Positions 1-7,468 of a stretch of DNA of 64,000 nucleotides are shown here, one piece after another (within the stretch, counting starts at the first letter, position 1; each line of letters begins with the position of its first letter). The position numbers and the translations under genes were made by a program. Under the pieces are notes generated by a model. That model saw nothing but the letters and a program-made list of their open reading frames with translations, searched no databases and was not told where the DNA came from. The stretch comes from an uncultured Muribaculaceae bacterium (GTDB lineage: Bacteria; Bacteroidota; Bacteroidia; Bacteroidales; Muribaculaceae): assembly GCA_910584545.1 (NCBI GenBank), contig CAJUBC010000003.1:1-64000 (forward strand), in the 5' to 3' direction.

Positions 1-7
1 TGATTGT

Positions 8-80
8 GGATTTAGTGGTGAGGCAGCGGGAGGGATACCCGCTGCCTTTTTACAACCCTTATCCACCCACCACTAAATCC
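8..80. repeat. 13-bp inverted repeat flanking a terminator
   Basis: GGATTTAGTGGTG at 8-20 is repeated as its exact reverse complement at 68-80, so the two arms enclose the terminator hairpin at 21-47. The right arm ends 11 bp before the start codon of the first HTH gene. It could be an operator for that HTH protein or a recombination-related site; nothing in the window decides between these. Confidence 0.6.
21..50 (+). terminator. Rho-independent terminator
   Basis: AGGCAGCGGG (21-30) and CCCGCTGCCT (38-47) pair perfectly around a 7-nt loop and run into a T-tract. It should end transcription of a gene lying to the left of the window. Confidence 0.8.
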
Positions 81-90
81 CCTGAAATTT

Positions 91-393
91 ATGTCGGAAT
101 TTATCCAGATTGAAAGGTCTGTATTGGAGGAAATTCTCGATCGGACTGCCTATCTACGCAAGGTAATAACGGGTCTTTACGAGCGAGTGCGCAACAAAGA
201 ACCTGATGATTGGCTTACGCTGGAACAGCTTTGCGAATTTCTCAATATCTCCCCTTCAAAAGCACGTTCTCTGAAGAAAAGCGGACGTATAGGATTTATA
301 AAAAGCGGCAAAAGTTATCTGTATCTCGCCGATGATGCTTTTCGCCTTCTTGAACGAGTAGAAGCTATTTCTGATGAAAGACAACATTCGTAA
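91..393 (+). CDS. Helix-turn-helix (excisionase-like) DNA-binding protein
   Basis: 100-aa protein. Residues about 40-90 (WLTLEQLCEFLNISPSKARS followed by a GRIGFIKSGKSYLY wing) have the layout of the short HTH_17/excisionase-type domain common in Bacteroidales mobile elements; the first 38 residues are predicted helical. It lies 11 bp after a 13-bp inverted repeat, and its last 20 bp overlap the next HTH gene, so the two are probably co-translated. The location beside an integrase and a tRNA suggests a recombination directionality or regulatory factor; this is inference. It could simply be a transcriptional regulator of the element. Confidence 0.75.
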   Translation: MSEFIQIERSVLEEILDRTAYLRKVITGLYERVRNKEPDDWLTLEQLCEFLNISPSKARSLKKSGRIGFIKSGKSYLYLADDAFRLLERVEAISDERQHS

Positions 394-658
394 ATGCGAT
401 ATTGAGAATTTTTATGCTGACAGTCTGGCGATACTTGAAATCGTAGAAAGACTGAACGAAGGAATCCAGCCATTATTTTTGGGTAAAAGATTCTATACTG
501 ATGCCCAACTCGCGGAAAAGCTCAACATTTCAAGGCGTACCTTGCAGGAATATCGTGATAGCGGACTGATAGCCTATTATCGGCTTGACGGCAAAATACT
601 ATATGCTGACGACGATGTGGAAACATTTTTGAAATCCACATATAGACCCAGATACTGA
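374..658 (+). CDS. Helix-turn-helix (excisionase-like) DNA-binding protein, paralogue
   Basis: 94-aa protein with the same architecture as the preceding gene: a helical N-terminus and an HTH_17-like domain at about residues 40-90 (FYTDAQLAEKLNISRRTLQE followed by a GLIAYYRLDGKILY wing). Its start codon lies inside the 3' end of the upstream HTH gene, a 20-bp overlap that implies coupled translation. Such pairs of small HTH proteins next to integrases are typical of Bacteroidales integrative elements, where one may act as excisionase; which one, if either, cannot be told from sequence alone. Confidence 0.75.
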   Translation: MKDNIRKCDIENFYADSLAILEIVERLNEGIQPLFLGKRFYTDAQLAEKLNISRRTLQEYRDSGLIAYYRLDGKILYADDDVETFLKSTYRPRY

Positions 659-662
659 ACAT

Positions 663-699
663 GAAACGCGGCCACCGGAATTTCCCGATGACCGCGTTT
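663..699. terminator. Hairpin between convergent genes
   Basis: AAACGCGG (664-671) pairs with CCGCGTTT near 692-699, with further partial pairing inside. It lies between the 3' ends of the HTH pair (+) and the integrase (-), so it probably serves as a shared terminator. The T-tract is weak on both sides. Confidence 0.5.
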
Positions 700-718
700 C
701 TGTTTAGGATAGTTGTTG

Positions 719-1951
719 TCAGATGATTTGAAGTGTGTTGAACTTGCTCCGCATCGTAGCCATGCCATCATACACGGCTTGATCCTGCATCTTCGCGTAG
801 ATTTGCGTTGTCTTTATATCGCTGTGACCGAGCATCTTGGATATGACCTCTATTGATACGTTGTTGCAGAGCGACATAGACGCAAATGTGTGGCGGGCAA
901 CGTGAGTGGTGAGATGCTTCTTGATTTTTGCCAGATCTGCAATCTCTTTGAGATATGCGTTCATCTTCTGGTTGGTTATCACAGGCATCACCACTCCCTT
1001 TTCCTTGACAACGGGATGCCCGGCATATTTAAGAATGAGCTGACGGGGCACCTCCAGCATGGGCACGATGCACATCTCCCCTGTTTTTGCGCGGGCCTTG
1101 CGTATCCATGTGTTGCCCTTGTCATCATCTTGGATGTTGTCGTATGTAAGGGCTTTCATGTCGCAGAACGCAAGCCCGGTGAAACAGCAGAACACGAAAG
1201 TGTCGCGTACTATCTCCAGACGGGGCAGCTCTTTCAGGTCGAGATCCATTATGACCTTGAGTTCAGCCTCTGTCAGAAACTGGCGCTCGCTGTATGTGCG
1301 CTGATACTTTTTTCCGATGAACGGGTCATGGGAGATCCACTTGTGTGCCAGCGCATACTGCAACACGTTTTTTACACAGCGCAGATAACGGACGGCTGCA
1401 TTGTTGGCGCATCCTTTCTTCATGCGTAGAAAATGCTCGAAATCATCAAGCATACCGGATGTTACCTCCTTTATAGGGAGGTCGGGGACATTGTATTGGA
1501 GCTGGAAGAAATCCTCCAGATAGTCGGCGCATCGGGTCCAGCGCTGATAGGTGGGCTTAACTATGTCGCCACGGTCGAGTTCCTCCTTGCGTTTTTCGTT
1601 AGCCTCGCGGAACACCTCACACATCATCTTCGGCTTTTCCATAGTGCCGAGATAATGGGCTTTAAGGATTGCGGGATTGACCAGCTTGTTCTCGCGGATC
1701 AGCATATTGTGGATTTCACAGAAACGGGCACGCACAATTTCGAGGAATTTGTTAAGTTCCTTGTCGCGGCGCGATGTGCCGTCGCTCATGTTGCGTTTCT
1801 GGTTCCAGTGCTTTGGATTCACGGAACGGCCGATTGTAAACTCGGTCATCTGCCCGCCGACCGAGATGCGGGCGTAAAGCGGATATTCGCTCTTGTCGGT
1901 CTTTGGCTTTCTGGCGTAGAAAGTCAGGGTGAAATAAGAATCGGATGTCAT
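719..1951 (-). CDS. Tyrosine recombinase/integrase (CTnDOT type)
   Basis: 410-aa site-specific recombinase. The N-terminus (YFTLTFYARKPKTDKSEYPL) resembles the arm-binding domain of Bacteroidales integrases. A SAM-like core-binding domain occupies about residues 110-210 and the catalytic domain about 225-400. Visible catalytic residues are H350-x-x-R353 (HVARH), H376 (LGHS) and the nucleophile Y385 (QIYAKM). The position normally held by the first catalytic arginine reads TGLAF, with alanine; IntDOT also lacks this arginine (it has serine), so the enzyme may still be active. It is convergent with the two HTH genes, and its 5' end faces a tRNA-Lys gene 510 bp away, the usual geometry of an element integrated at a tRNA 3' end. 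Confidence 0.93.
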   Translation of the reverse strand: MTSDSYFTLTFYARKPKTDKSEYPLYARISVGGQMTEFTIGRSVNPKHWNQKRNMSDGTSRRDKELNKFLEIVRARFCEIHNMLIRENKLVNPAILKAHYLGTMEKPKMMCEVFREANEKRKEELDRGDIVKPTYQRWTRCADYLEDFFQLQYNVPDLPIKEVTSGMLDDFEHFLRMKKGCANNAAVRYLRCVKNVLQYALAHKWISHDPFIGKKYQRTYSERQFLTEAELKVIMDLDLKELPRLEIVRDTFVFCCFTGLAFCDMKALTYDNIQDDDKGNTWIRKARAKTGEMCIVPMLEVPRQLILKYAGHPVVKEKGVVMPVITNQKMNAYLKEIADLAKIKKHLTTHVARHTFASMSLCNNVSIEVISKMLGHSDIKTTQIYAKMQDQAVYDGMATMRSKFNTLQII

Positions 1952-2464
1952 TTCTCTGTGGGTTTAATGGTTATATAAATATAATCATTTTTACCGACAT
2001 ATCAAAACTGAGAAAATCATCTGACATAGCAATACGAATCATTCAGGAGACTCACGCCCTTTATGTGTGCAAACCGTGTGCCCGGCTCACTGATTAAAAT
2101 GGCGCATAGTGGGGCAATCAGTGTCAATAAGTGGTTTCAGGCAGGATTTATAGTTAAAGAATATTTCAAGAGTTAAAGAGTGTTTATAAACTCTGAAAAT
2201 TGCGACCTCAACCGGGTCAAAGGTTCCATCCTGCGCTCAAAACCCCACTTTGAGAGGCTTGATAAGGGGCTAACAGCCGATAACTCAGCCGACTCACTGA
2301 TGAATTTTGCCAACCGTGAGTCGAATTACTCACAAACGTGAGTACTCACTAATGACTCACTCACCACCTCTGTATTCTGCGCGAATCTGAAATTTTGGCA
2401 AAAAAGAAAAGCACTGAAAATCAAGTGATTTCAGTGCTTTGCGGCGATTTGCCATTTTGTCTTG
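1952..2464. other. Noncoding segment between integrase and tRNA; candidate attachment region
   Basis: There is no convincing gene in these 513 bp. Six copies of ACTCAC or its complement GTGAGT fall within 2292-2364, and another ACTCAC is at 2050. Clusters of short repeats beside an integrase gene can be arm-type binding sites of tyrosine recombinases; that role is inferred. The tRNA terminator occupies 2400-2440. Confidence 0.45.
2400..2440 (-). terminator. Terminator of the tRNA-Lys transcript
   Basis: AAAGCACTGAAA (2408-2419) pairs with TTTCAGTGCTTT (2429-2440). Read on the minus strand, the hairpin is followed by TTCTTTTTT, and it lies 25 bp beyond the 3' end of the tRNA. Confidence 0.8.
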
Positions 2465-2537
2465 TGACCCCGGTGGGGCTCGAACCCACGACCCAATGAT
2501 TAAGAGTCATTTGCTCTACCAACTGAGCCACGGAGTC
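2465..2537 (-). tRNA. tRNA-Lys (anticodon CTT)
   Basis: The 73-nt gene folds as a standard cloverleaf: acceptor GACTCCG/CGGGGTC, D stem GCTC/GAGC, anticodon stem AATGA/TCATT with loop CTCTTAA (anticodon CTT, reading AAG), and T arm GTGGG-TTCGAGC-CCCAC. The discriminator base is A and the 3' CCA is not encoded. Its 3' end points to the integrase, so it is the likely integration target of the element to the left. Confidence 0.96.
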
Positions 2538-2771
2538 ATGCGTGCTCGGCTCTCAGCCTCGTTTGCGATTGCAAAATTAGTGCTTTTTTCTTTTCTCACC
2601 AAATTTTTTCTCACTTTTTTTCAAAATTTTTTCTTTTTCGCACTTTTTTCGCTCCCCTTACCTACTAAACCACTATTTTTTACTATCTTTACGCCGTGAA
2701 TCAAACCGACGCTCCGGCGTCGCGTCAATATCTCGTTCCGATTTTTTCATATCAATTTCTTTTTATAAGTC

Positions 2772-4469
2772 ATGGACAAAAAAATCATTTATCTTGCCCT
2801 CGGTCTGGTGCTCGTAGGTACCACCGGGTGCAACAAGAAGCTGGGTCAGTTCAAGAGCAGTTTCTTCACCACGGTACCCACTCCGCTTGAGACCGTGGGC
2901 GAGAACGTGCCCGGAACAGTCAACGGAGCAATACCCGCCAAATTCATGGTAAAGAACGCCAAGGTCACCGCTACCCCGGTGATCACATGGAAGACATCGG
3001 CAGGCACCGACAGCGAGGTTCCTGCCCAGCCAGTGGTGTTCCAGGGCGAGAACGTCCGCGCCAACGGTCAGGTGGTGGACTACAAGAACGGCGGCAAGGT
3101 CACAATACCATTCTCGGTGGCCTACAACCCCGGAATGTCCTCCTCCGAGCTCTTCCTCGACTTCACTGTCGACCAGAACGGCAAGATCTATCGTCTGCCC
3201 CGCGTGAAGGTGGGATACGGAGTAGTGGCCACCTCGACCCTCGCTTCCGCCAAGACCGTGACCCCGGCCATCGCCAAGGATGATTTCCAGAAGGTGATCA
3301 CCGAGAAGTACACCGCCGACATCCACTTCCTCATAAACCAGGCCAACATACGCGCCAACCAGACCAGCAAGACCGACTATATCGATCTCAACAAGCGTCT
3401 GATGGAGGCCAACGCGGCTCCCAACCAGGAGATCGCCGCCATCAACATCAACTCCTACGCTTCGCCCGAAGGCGCTTACGACTTCAACGAGAAACTCGCC
3501 CAGAAGCGCGAGAAGAACACCACCAGCCTCGTGGAGAACCAGCTGAAAAAGGACAAGATCTCCGAGTTCGGCGAGCTTACGTCATCCTTCACCCCCGAGG
3601 ACTGGGAAGGCTTCGAGCAGCTCGTGGAAAAGAGCAATATCCAGGACAAAGACCTTATCCTCAGCGTGCTCCGCATGTATCCCGATCCCGTGCAGCGCGA
3701 GCGTGAGATCCGCAACCTCTCCTCCGTGTTCGACGAACTCGCCGACCAGATCCTGCCCCAGCTCCGCTATTCGCGCGTGATGGCCCAGATCAACGTGCTC
3801 GGCAAGAGCGACCAGGAACTCGTCCAGCTCTTCAACACCAACCCCAAGGCGCTCACCGAAGAGGAGATGCTCTACGTGGCCACCCTCACCGACGACAACA
3901 TGAAGAAGATGGATGTCTACAACACCGCAGCCGAGATCCACTCCAAGGACTACCGCACCTTCAACAACCTCGGTATGACACAGTACATCGCCGGTGACTA
4001 CGCGGGTGCGAAAGCCAACTTCGAGCATGCCCGCCGCCTCAACCCGGCAGCCAAGGAACCGGAGATGAACCTCGGTCTGATCTCCATGCTTACCCATGAC
4101 TACGCCAAGGCCAACGAGCAGATCGGAGCCGCGGCAGGCGTACCCGAGAGCGCGGACGCCATGGGCGTATATTACCTCTCGCAGGGCGACGTGCAGAAAG
4201 CCATCAACTCCTTCGGCGACGCCAAGACCAACAACGCGGCTCTCGCCCAGATCCTGGCCAAGAACTACACCGCAGCCGAGAATATCCTCGCCAATGTCGC
4301 CGCTCCCGACGCCACCACTTCATATCTGAAAGCTATCGTGGCAGCACGCACCAACAACCAGAGCGGCGTGCTCAGCAACCTCCGCGACGCGGTGAAGGCC
4401 GACTCAGCCCTCCTCGCCCGCGCCAAGAGCGACCTCGAGTTCGCCAACTACAACCTCTCGAACCTCTGA
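2772..4469 (+). CDS. OmpA-like/TPR outer-membrane lipoprotein
   Basis: 565-aa protein with a lipoprotein signal peptide ending in LVGTTGC (lipidated C20). Residues about 30-160 form a beta-rich N-terminal domain. Residues about 180-260 contain an OmpA/peptidoglycan-binding-like stretch (SYASPEGAYDFNEKLAQKR), and about 370-530 contain TPR-type helical repeats (FNNLGMTQYIAGDYAGAKAN). Proteins with this arrangement are widespread in Bacteroidales and are thought to link the outer membrane to peptidoglycan; the exact role is unknown. It is monocistronic, follows the tRNA divergently, and ends at a strong bidirectional terminator. Confidence 0.85.
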   Translation: MDKKIIYLALGLVLVGTTGCNKKLGQFKSSFFTTVPTPLETVGENVPGTVNGAIPAKFMVKNAKVTATPVITWKTSAGTDSEVPAQPVVFQGENVRANGQVVDYKNGGKVTIPFSVAYNPGMSSSELFLDFTVDQNGKIYRLPRVKVGYGVVATSTLASAKTVTPAIAKDDFQKVITEKYTADIHFLINQANIRANQTSKTDYIDLNKRLMEANAAPNQEIAAININSYASPEGAYDFNEKLAQKREKNTTSLVENQLKKDKISEFGELTSSFTPEDWEGFEQLVEKSNIQDKDLILSVLRMYPDPVQREREIRNLSSVFDELADQILPQLRYSRVMAQINVLGKSDQELVQLFNTNPKALTEEEMLYVATLTDDNMKKMDVYNTAAEIHSKDYRTFNNLGMTQYIAGDYAGAKANFEHARRLNPAAKEPEMNLGLISMLTHDYAKANEQIGAAAGVPESADAMGVYYLSQGDVQKAINSFGDAKTNNAALAQILAKNYTAAENILANVAAPDATTSYLKAIVAARTNNQSGVLSNLRDAVKADSALLARAKSDLEFANYNLSNL

Positions 4470-4484
4470 CAACAGAAGCAACAG

Positions 4485-4524
4485 CAAAAAAGAGGGAGGC
4501 CCGCCCGGGCTTCCCTCTTTTTTT
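4485..4524. terminator. Bidirectional terminator
   Basis: AGAGGGAGGCCCG and CGGGCTTCCCTCT pair around 4491-4517, with an A-tract before and a T-tract after. It can therefore stop both the lipoprotein gene (+) and polA (-), which converge here. Confidence 0.85.
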
Positions 4525-4585
4525 CGTCCTGTGATGGCCACTGAAGTGTGCATCGGCGCAAGCCGGTGCATCGCAGGGCGTTGCC

Positions 4586-7357
4586 TCAATGCGCGTCAAG
4601 CCAGTTGGAGCCCACGCCGCTCGCCGCCGTCAGCGGCACCTTCCCGCTGTAGGCCTTCTCCATCTGCCGCGTCACCAGCTCCTGCATCACCGGAAGCTCC
4701 TCCGGGACCACATTGAAATTCAGTTCGTCATGCACCTGCATGATCATGGTCGACTTCAGGCCGCGCTCGCGCATCTCCCGGTCGATGGCCACCATCGCCA
4801 CCTTGATGATATCGGCGGCCGTACCCTGCAGCGGCGCGTTGATGGCGTTACGCTCCGCGTAGCCGCGCACAACCGGGTTCTTCGAGTTGATGTCCGGCAG
4901 CATCCTGCGGCGCCCCATACGGGTCTCCACATAGCCTTTCTCGCGGGCATGCTCCACCGAATCCGACATATATTTCTTCACCCCGGGGAAGGTCAGGAAA
5001 TAATTGTCGATAATCTCCTTGGCCTCGGCGCGCGGTATGCCGAGACGCGTGGAGAGACCGAAGGCCGAGATTCCGTAGATTATACCGAAATTGGCCGTCT
5101 TCGCCTTCCTCCGCTCATTGGCCGACACCTCTTCCGGAGTCTTGTGGAAGATGCGTGCCGCGGTGATGGCGTGGATGTCGCGCCCGTGGCGGAACGCGTC
5201 GAGCATTATGCCGTCGTCAGAGAAATCGGCCATGAGCCGCAGCTCGATCTGCGAATAGTCGGCGGAAAGGAAGAGACAGCCGGGGTCGGCGATGAACGCA
5301 CGGCGTATCTCCCGCCCCTCGTCGTCGCGCACCGGTATATTCTGCAGATTGGGTGCCGACGACGATATGCGGCCCGTGGCCGTCACTGTCTGGTTATAGT
5401 TGGTATGCACCTTCCCCGTCTCCGGGTTGATGGCCGCCGGGAGCGCCTGAAGATAGGTGGTGAGGAGCTTCTTCAGCGCGCGGAACTCCATGATCTTACC
5501 CACCACGAGATGCTTCGGAGCCAGTTTCTCGAGGATATCCTCGCTGGTGGAATACTGCCCTGTCTTTGTTTTCTTGGCCTTCTCGTCGAGTTTGAGCTTG
5601 TCGAAGAGTATCTCACCAACCTTGGCGGGAGAACCGACGTTGAAGCGTTCGCCGGCAAGGGTGAAGATCTCCTCCTCAAGTGCTGCTATACGCTCCTCCA
5701 TATCGTGTGCGGCCTCGTTGAGCGCGGCCACGTCAAGAGTGACGCCGGCGAGCTCCATGCCCGCAAGCACCCTCACCAGAGGAAGCTCCACCTCCTCGAG
5801 CAGTTTATCCATGTTCTGTTTCCTGACCTCCTCCTCGATGGGACCGATGAGCCGGAGGGCGGCATCGGCCTGGATGCAGGCGGCGCGCATGCGCTCGCCG
5901 CTCATGTCGTCATCCTCGAACAGTGACCGCGACTTGCGCGAGGACTGGGCCGGAGCAGCCGGAATCTCCCATCCGAGATAGATCTGCGCAAGGGCGTCGG
6001 CGGTGTGCCGCATCTCCGGCTGGAGCACGTAATGTGCCAGCGATGTGTCGCGATAGTTCACCAGCGCGTCGGCCTTGTCGTTGCGCAGCCGCGCCGCGAT
6101 CACCATGTCGCGCTTGGCATTTCCGCTCACATTCGCCAGAGCCGGCATGGCCATCAGGTCGAGGATGAAATCCACCCCCTCGGCATAATCCGCCGGCACA
6201 TACCATGCGTTGCCAGGAGCAGTGGCCACAGCGGCCCCTGTAAACCTCGACATGGCATCATTCTCACCCTCGGCGGCCAGATGTATACCTATCCGCTCTA
6301 AACCGTCGAGAGCGCGCCGCAATTCGCCGAGCGTCCGTCCGTCGGATACCTGCACGTAATTCTCGGGTACCGCCTCCGGCTTGGGACGCTGCGGAACCTC
6401 CTCCGCATCGGCCGAGGCCTCCTCACTGTCGGCGAAATCGAAGAGACCCGCCTGCGGAACCGGCGCGGAATGCGCGGAATTGAGCCGACGTCCCACGCGG
6501 TCGATAAGGCTCTTGAACTCCAGTTCCTTGAAGATGGCGAAAAGTTTCTCCCGGTCGACAGGACGCGCCTCGAGGCTGTCGGGATCCACCTCCACCGGAG
6601 CATCCGTGCGGATGGTGGCCAGGAACTTGGAGAAGCGGATATTCTCCGCGTTTTCCTCCACCTTCTTCTTAAGCGCGCCCTTGAGTTTATCAGTATTTTC
6701 GAGAAGATTCTCCACGCTGCCGAAGTCATTGATAAGCTTCACGGCGGTTTTCTCGCCCACGCCCGGGCAGCCGGGGATATTGTCGACCTTGTCGCCCATG
6801 AGGGCCAGCAGGTCGATCACCTGCGAGGTGCGCTCAATGCCATAGCGGGCGCACACCTCCTCCTCGCCCCGCAGTTCGAAATCCTGACCGCGATACGAGG
6901 GCTTGTACTGGAGCACCGAGGGGCTCACAAGCTGGCCGAAATCCTTGTCGGGGGTCATCATGTAGACGGTGAATCCCTCCTTCTCCGCGCGCCGCGCCAG
7001 AGTGCCTATCACGTCGTCTGCCTCGAAACCGGGCACCTCGACAATGGGTATGTTGTAGGCGCGCACTATCTCCTTGATGATAGGTACGGAGAGTTTGATG
7101 TCCTCAGGGGTGGCACTGCGTTCCCCCTTGTACTCGTCGAAAGCCTCGTTGCGGAAGGTCGGACCCTGCGGGTCGAAACAGACGGCGATATGGGTGGGAT
7201 TCTCCTTGCGGAGGAGTTCCTCGAGCGTGTTGACGAATCCGAAGATAGCGGAGGTGTTGAAACCTGCCTGCGTGATGCGCGGCATTCTGATAAGGGCGTA
7301 ATACGCGCGGAAGATGAGCGCGTAGGCATCAAGAAGGAAAAGGCGTTTCTCAGCCAT
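4586..7357 (-). CDS. polA: DNA polymerase I
   Basis: 923-aa replication and repair polymerase. The N-terminal 5'-nuclease domain spans about residues 1-290 (GDKVDNIPGCPGVGEKTA helix-hairpin-helix). The polymerase domain has motif A DYSQIELRL at about 700, motif B RKAKTANFGIIYG at about 750 and motif C VHDE at about 875, all intact. The middle 3'-5' exonuclease domain (about 330-520) keeps the fold pattern but has lost most metal ligands: aligned to E. coli Pol I, D355 and E357 become H359 and A361, and the Y497/D501 pair becomes A and Q, while the D424 equivalent survives in NAKRD. Proofreading is therefore probably absent. It is transcribed alone, convergent with the lipoprotein gene. Confidence 0.97.
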   Translation of the reverse strand: MAEKRLFLLDAYALIFRAYYALIRMPRITQAGFNTSAIFGFVNTLEELLRKENPTHIAVCFDPQGPTFRNEAFDEYKGERSATPEDIKLSVPIIKEIVRAYNIPIVEVPGFEADDVIGTLARRAEKEGFTVYMMTPDKDFGQLVSPSVLQYKPSYRGQDFELRGEEEVCARYGIERTSQVIDLLALMGDKVDNIPGCPGVGEKTAVKLINDFGSVENLLENTDKLKGALKKKVEENAENIRFSKFLATIRTDAPVEVDPDSLEARPVDREKLFAIFKELEFKSLIDRVGRRLNSAHSAPVPQAGLFDFADSEEASADAEEVPQRPKPEAVPENYVQVSDGRTLGELRRALDGLERIGIHLAAEGENDAMSRFTGAAVATAPGNAWYVPADYAEGVDFILDLMAMPALANVSGNAKRDMVIAARLRNDKADALVNYRDTSLAHYVLQPEMRHTADALAQIYLGWEIPAAPAQSSRKSRSLFEDDDMSGERMRAACIQADAALRLIGPIEEEVRKQNMDKLLEEVELPLVRVLAGMELAGVTLDVAALNEAAHDMEERIAALEEEIFTLAGERFNVGSPAKVGEILFDKLKLDEKAKKTKTGQYSTSEDILEKLAPKHLVVGKIMEFRALKKLLTTYLQALPAAINPETGKVHTNYNQTVTATGRISSSAPNLQNIPVRDDEGREIRRAFIADPGCLFLSADYSQIELRLMADFSDDGIMLDAFRHGRDIHAITAARIFHKTPEEVSANERRKAKTANFGIIYGISAFGLSTRLGIPRAEAKEIIDNYFLTFPGVKKYMSDSVEHAREKGYVETRMGRRRMLPDINSKNPVVRGYAERNAINAPLQGTAADIIKVAMVAIDREMRERGLKSTMIMQVHDELNFNVVPEELPVMQELVTRQMEKAYSGKVPLTAASGVGSNWLDAH

Positions 7358-7408
7358 GACATTTTAAATTTAGAAAATATTTCTATTGACCGGAAACCGG
7401 CAAAACAA

Positions 7409-7439
7409 GAGGAGAGGACCCGGGCGGGGTCTTCTCCTC
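7409..7439 (-). terminator. Terminator of the carboxyltransferase gene
   Basis: GAGGAGAGGACCC pairs with GGGTCTTCTCCTC (one bulge). On the minus strand the hairpin is followed by TTGTTTTG. It lies between the carboxyltransferase stop codon and the polA start. Confidence 0.75.
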
Positions 7440-7468
7440 TATATAACGGATTTAAAATCGGTTTTGGT

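Noticed and set aside
2041..2400. Small RNA or second tRNA between integrase and tRNA-Lys
   Set aside because: No cloverleaf or strong promoter-hairpin pair is visible apart from the tRNA terminator.
4589..5926. 445-codon plus-strand frame opposite polA
   Set aside because: It is fully antisense to the polymerase domain, with Arg/His-rich composition and no domain.
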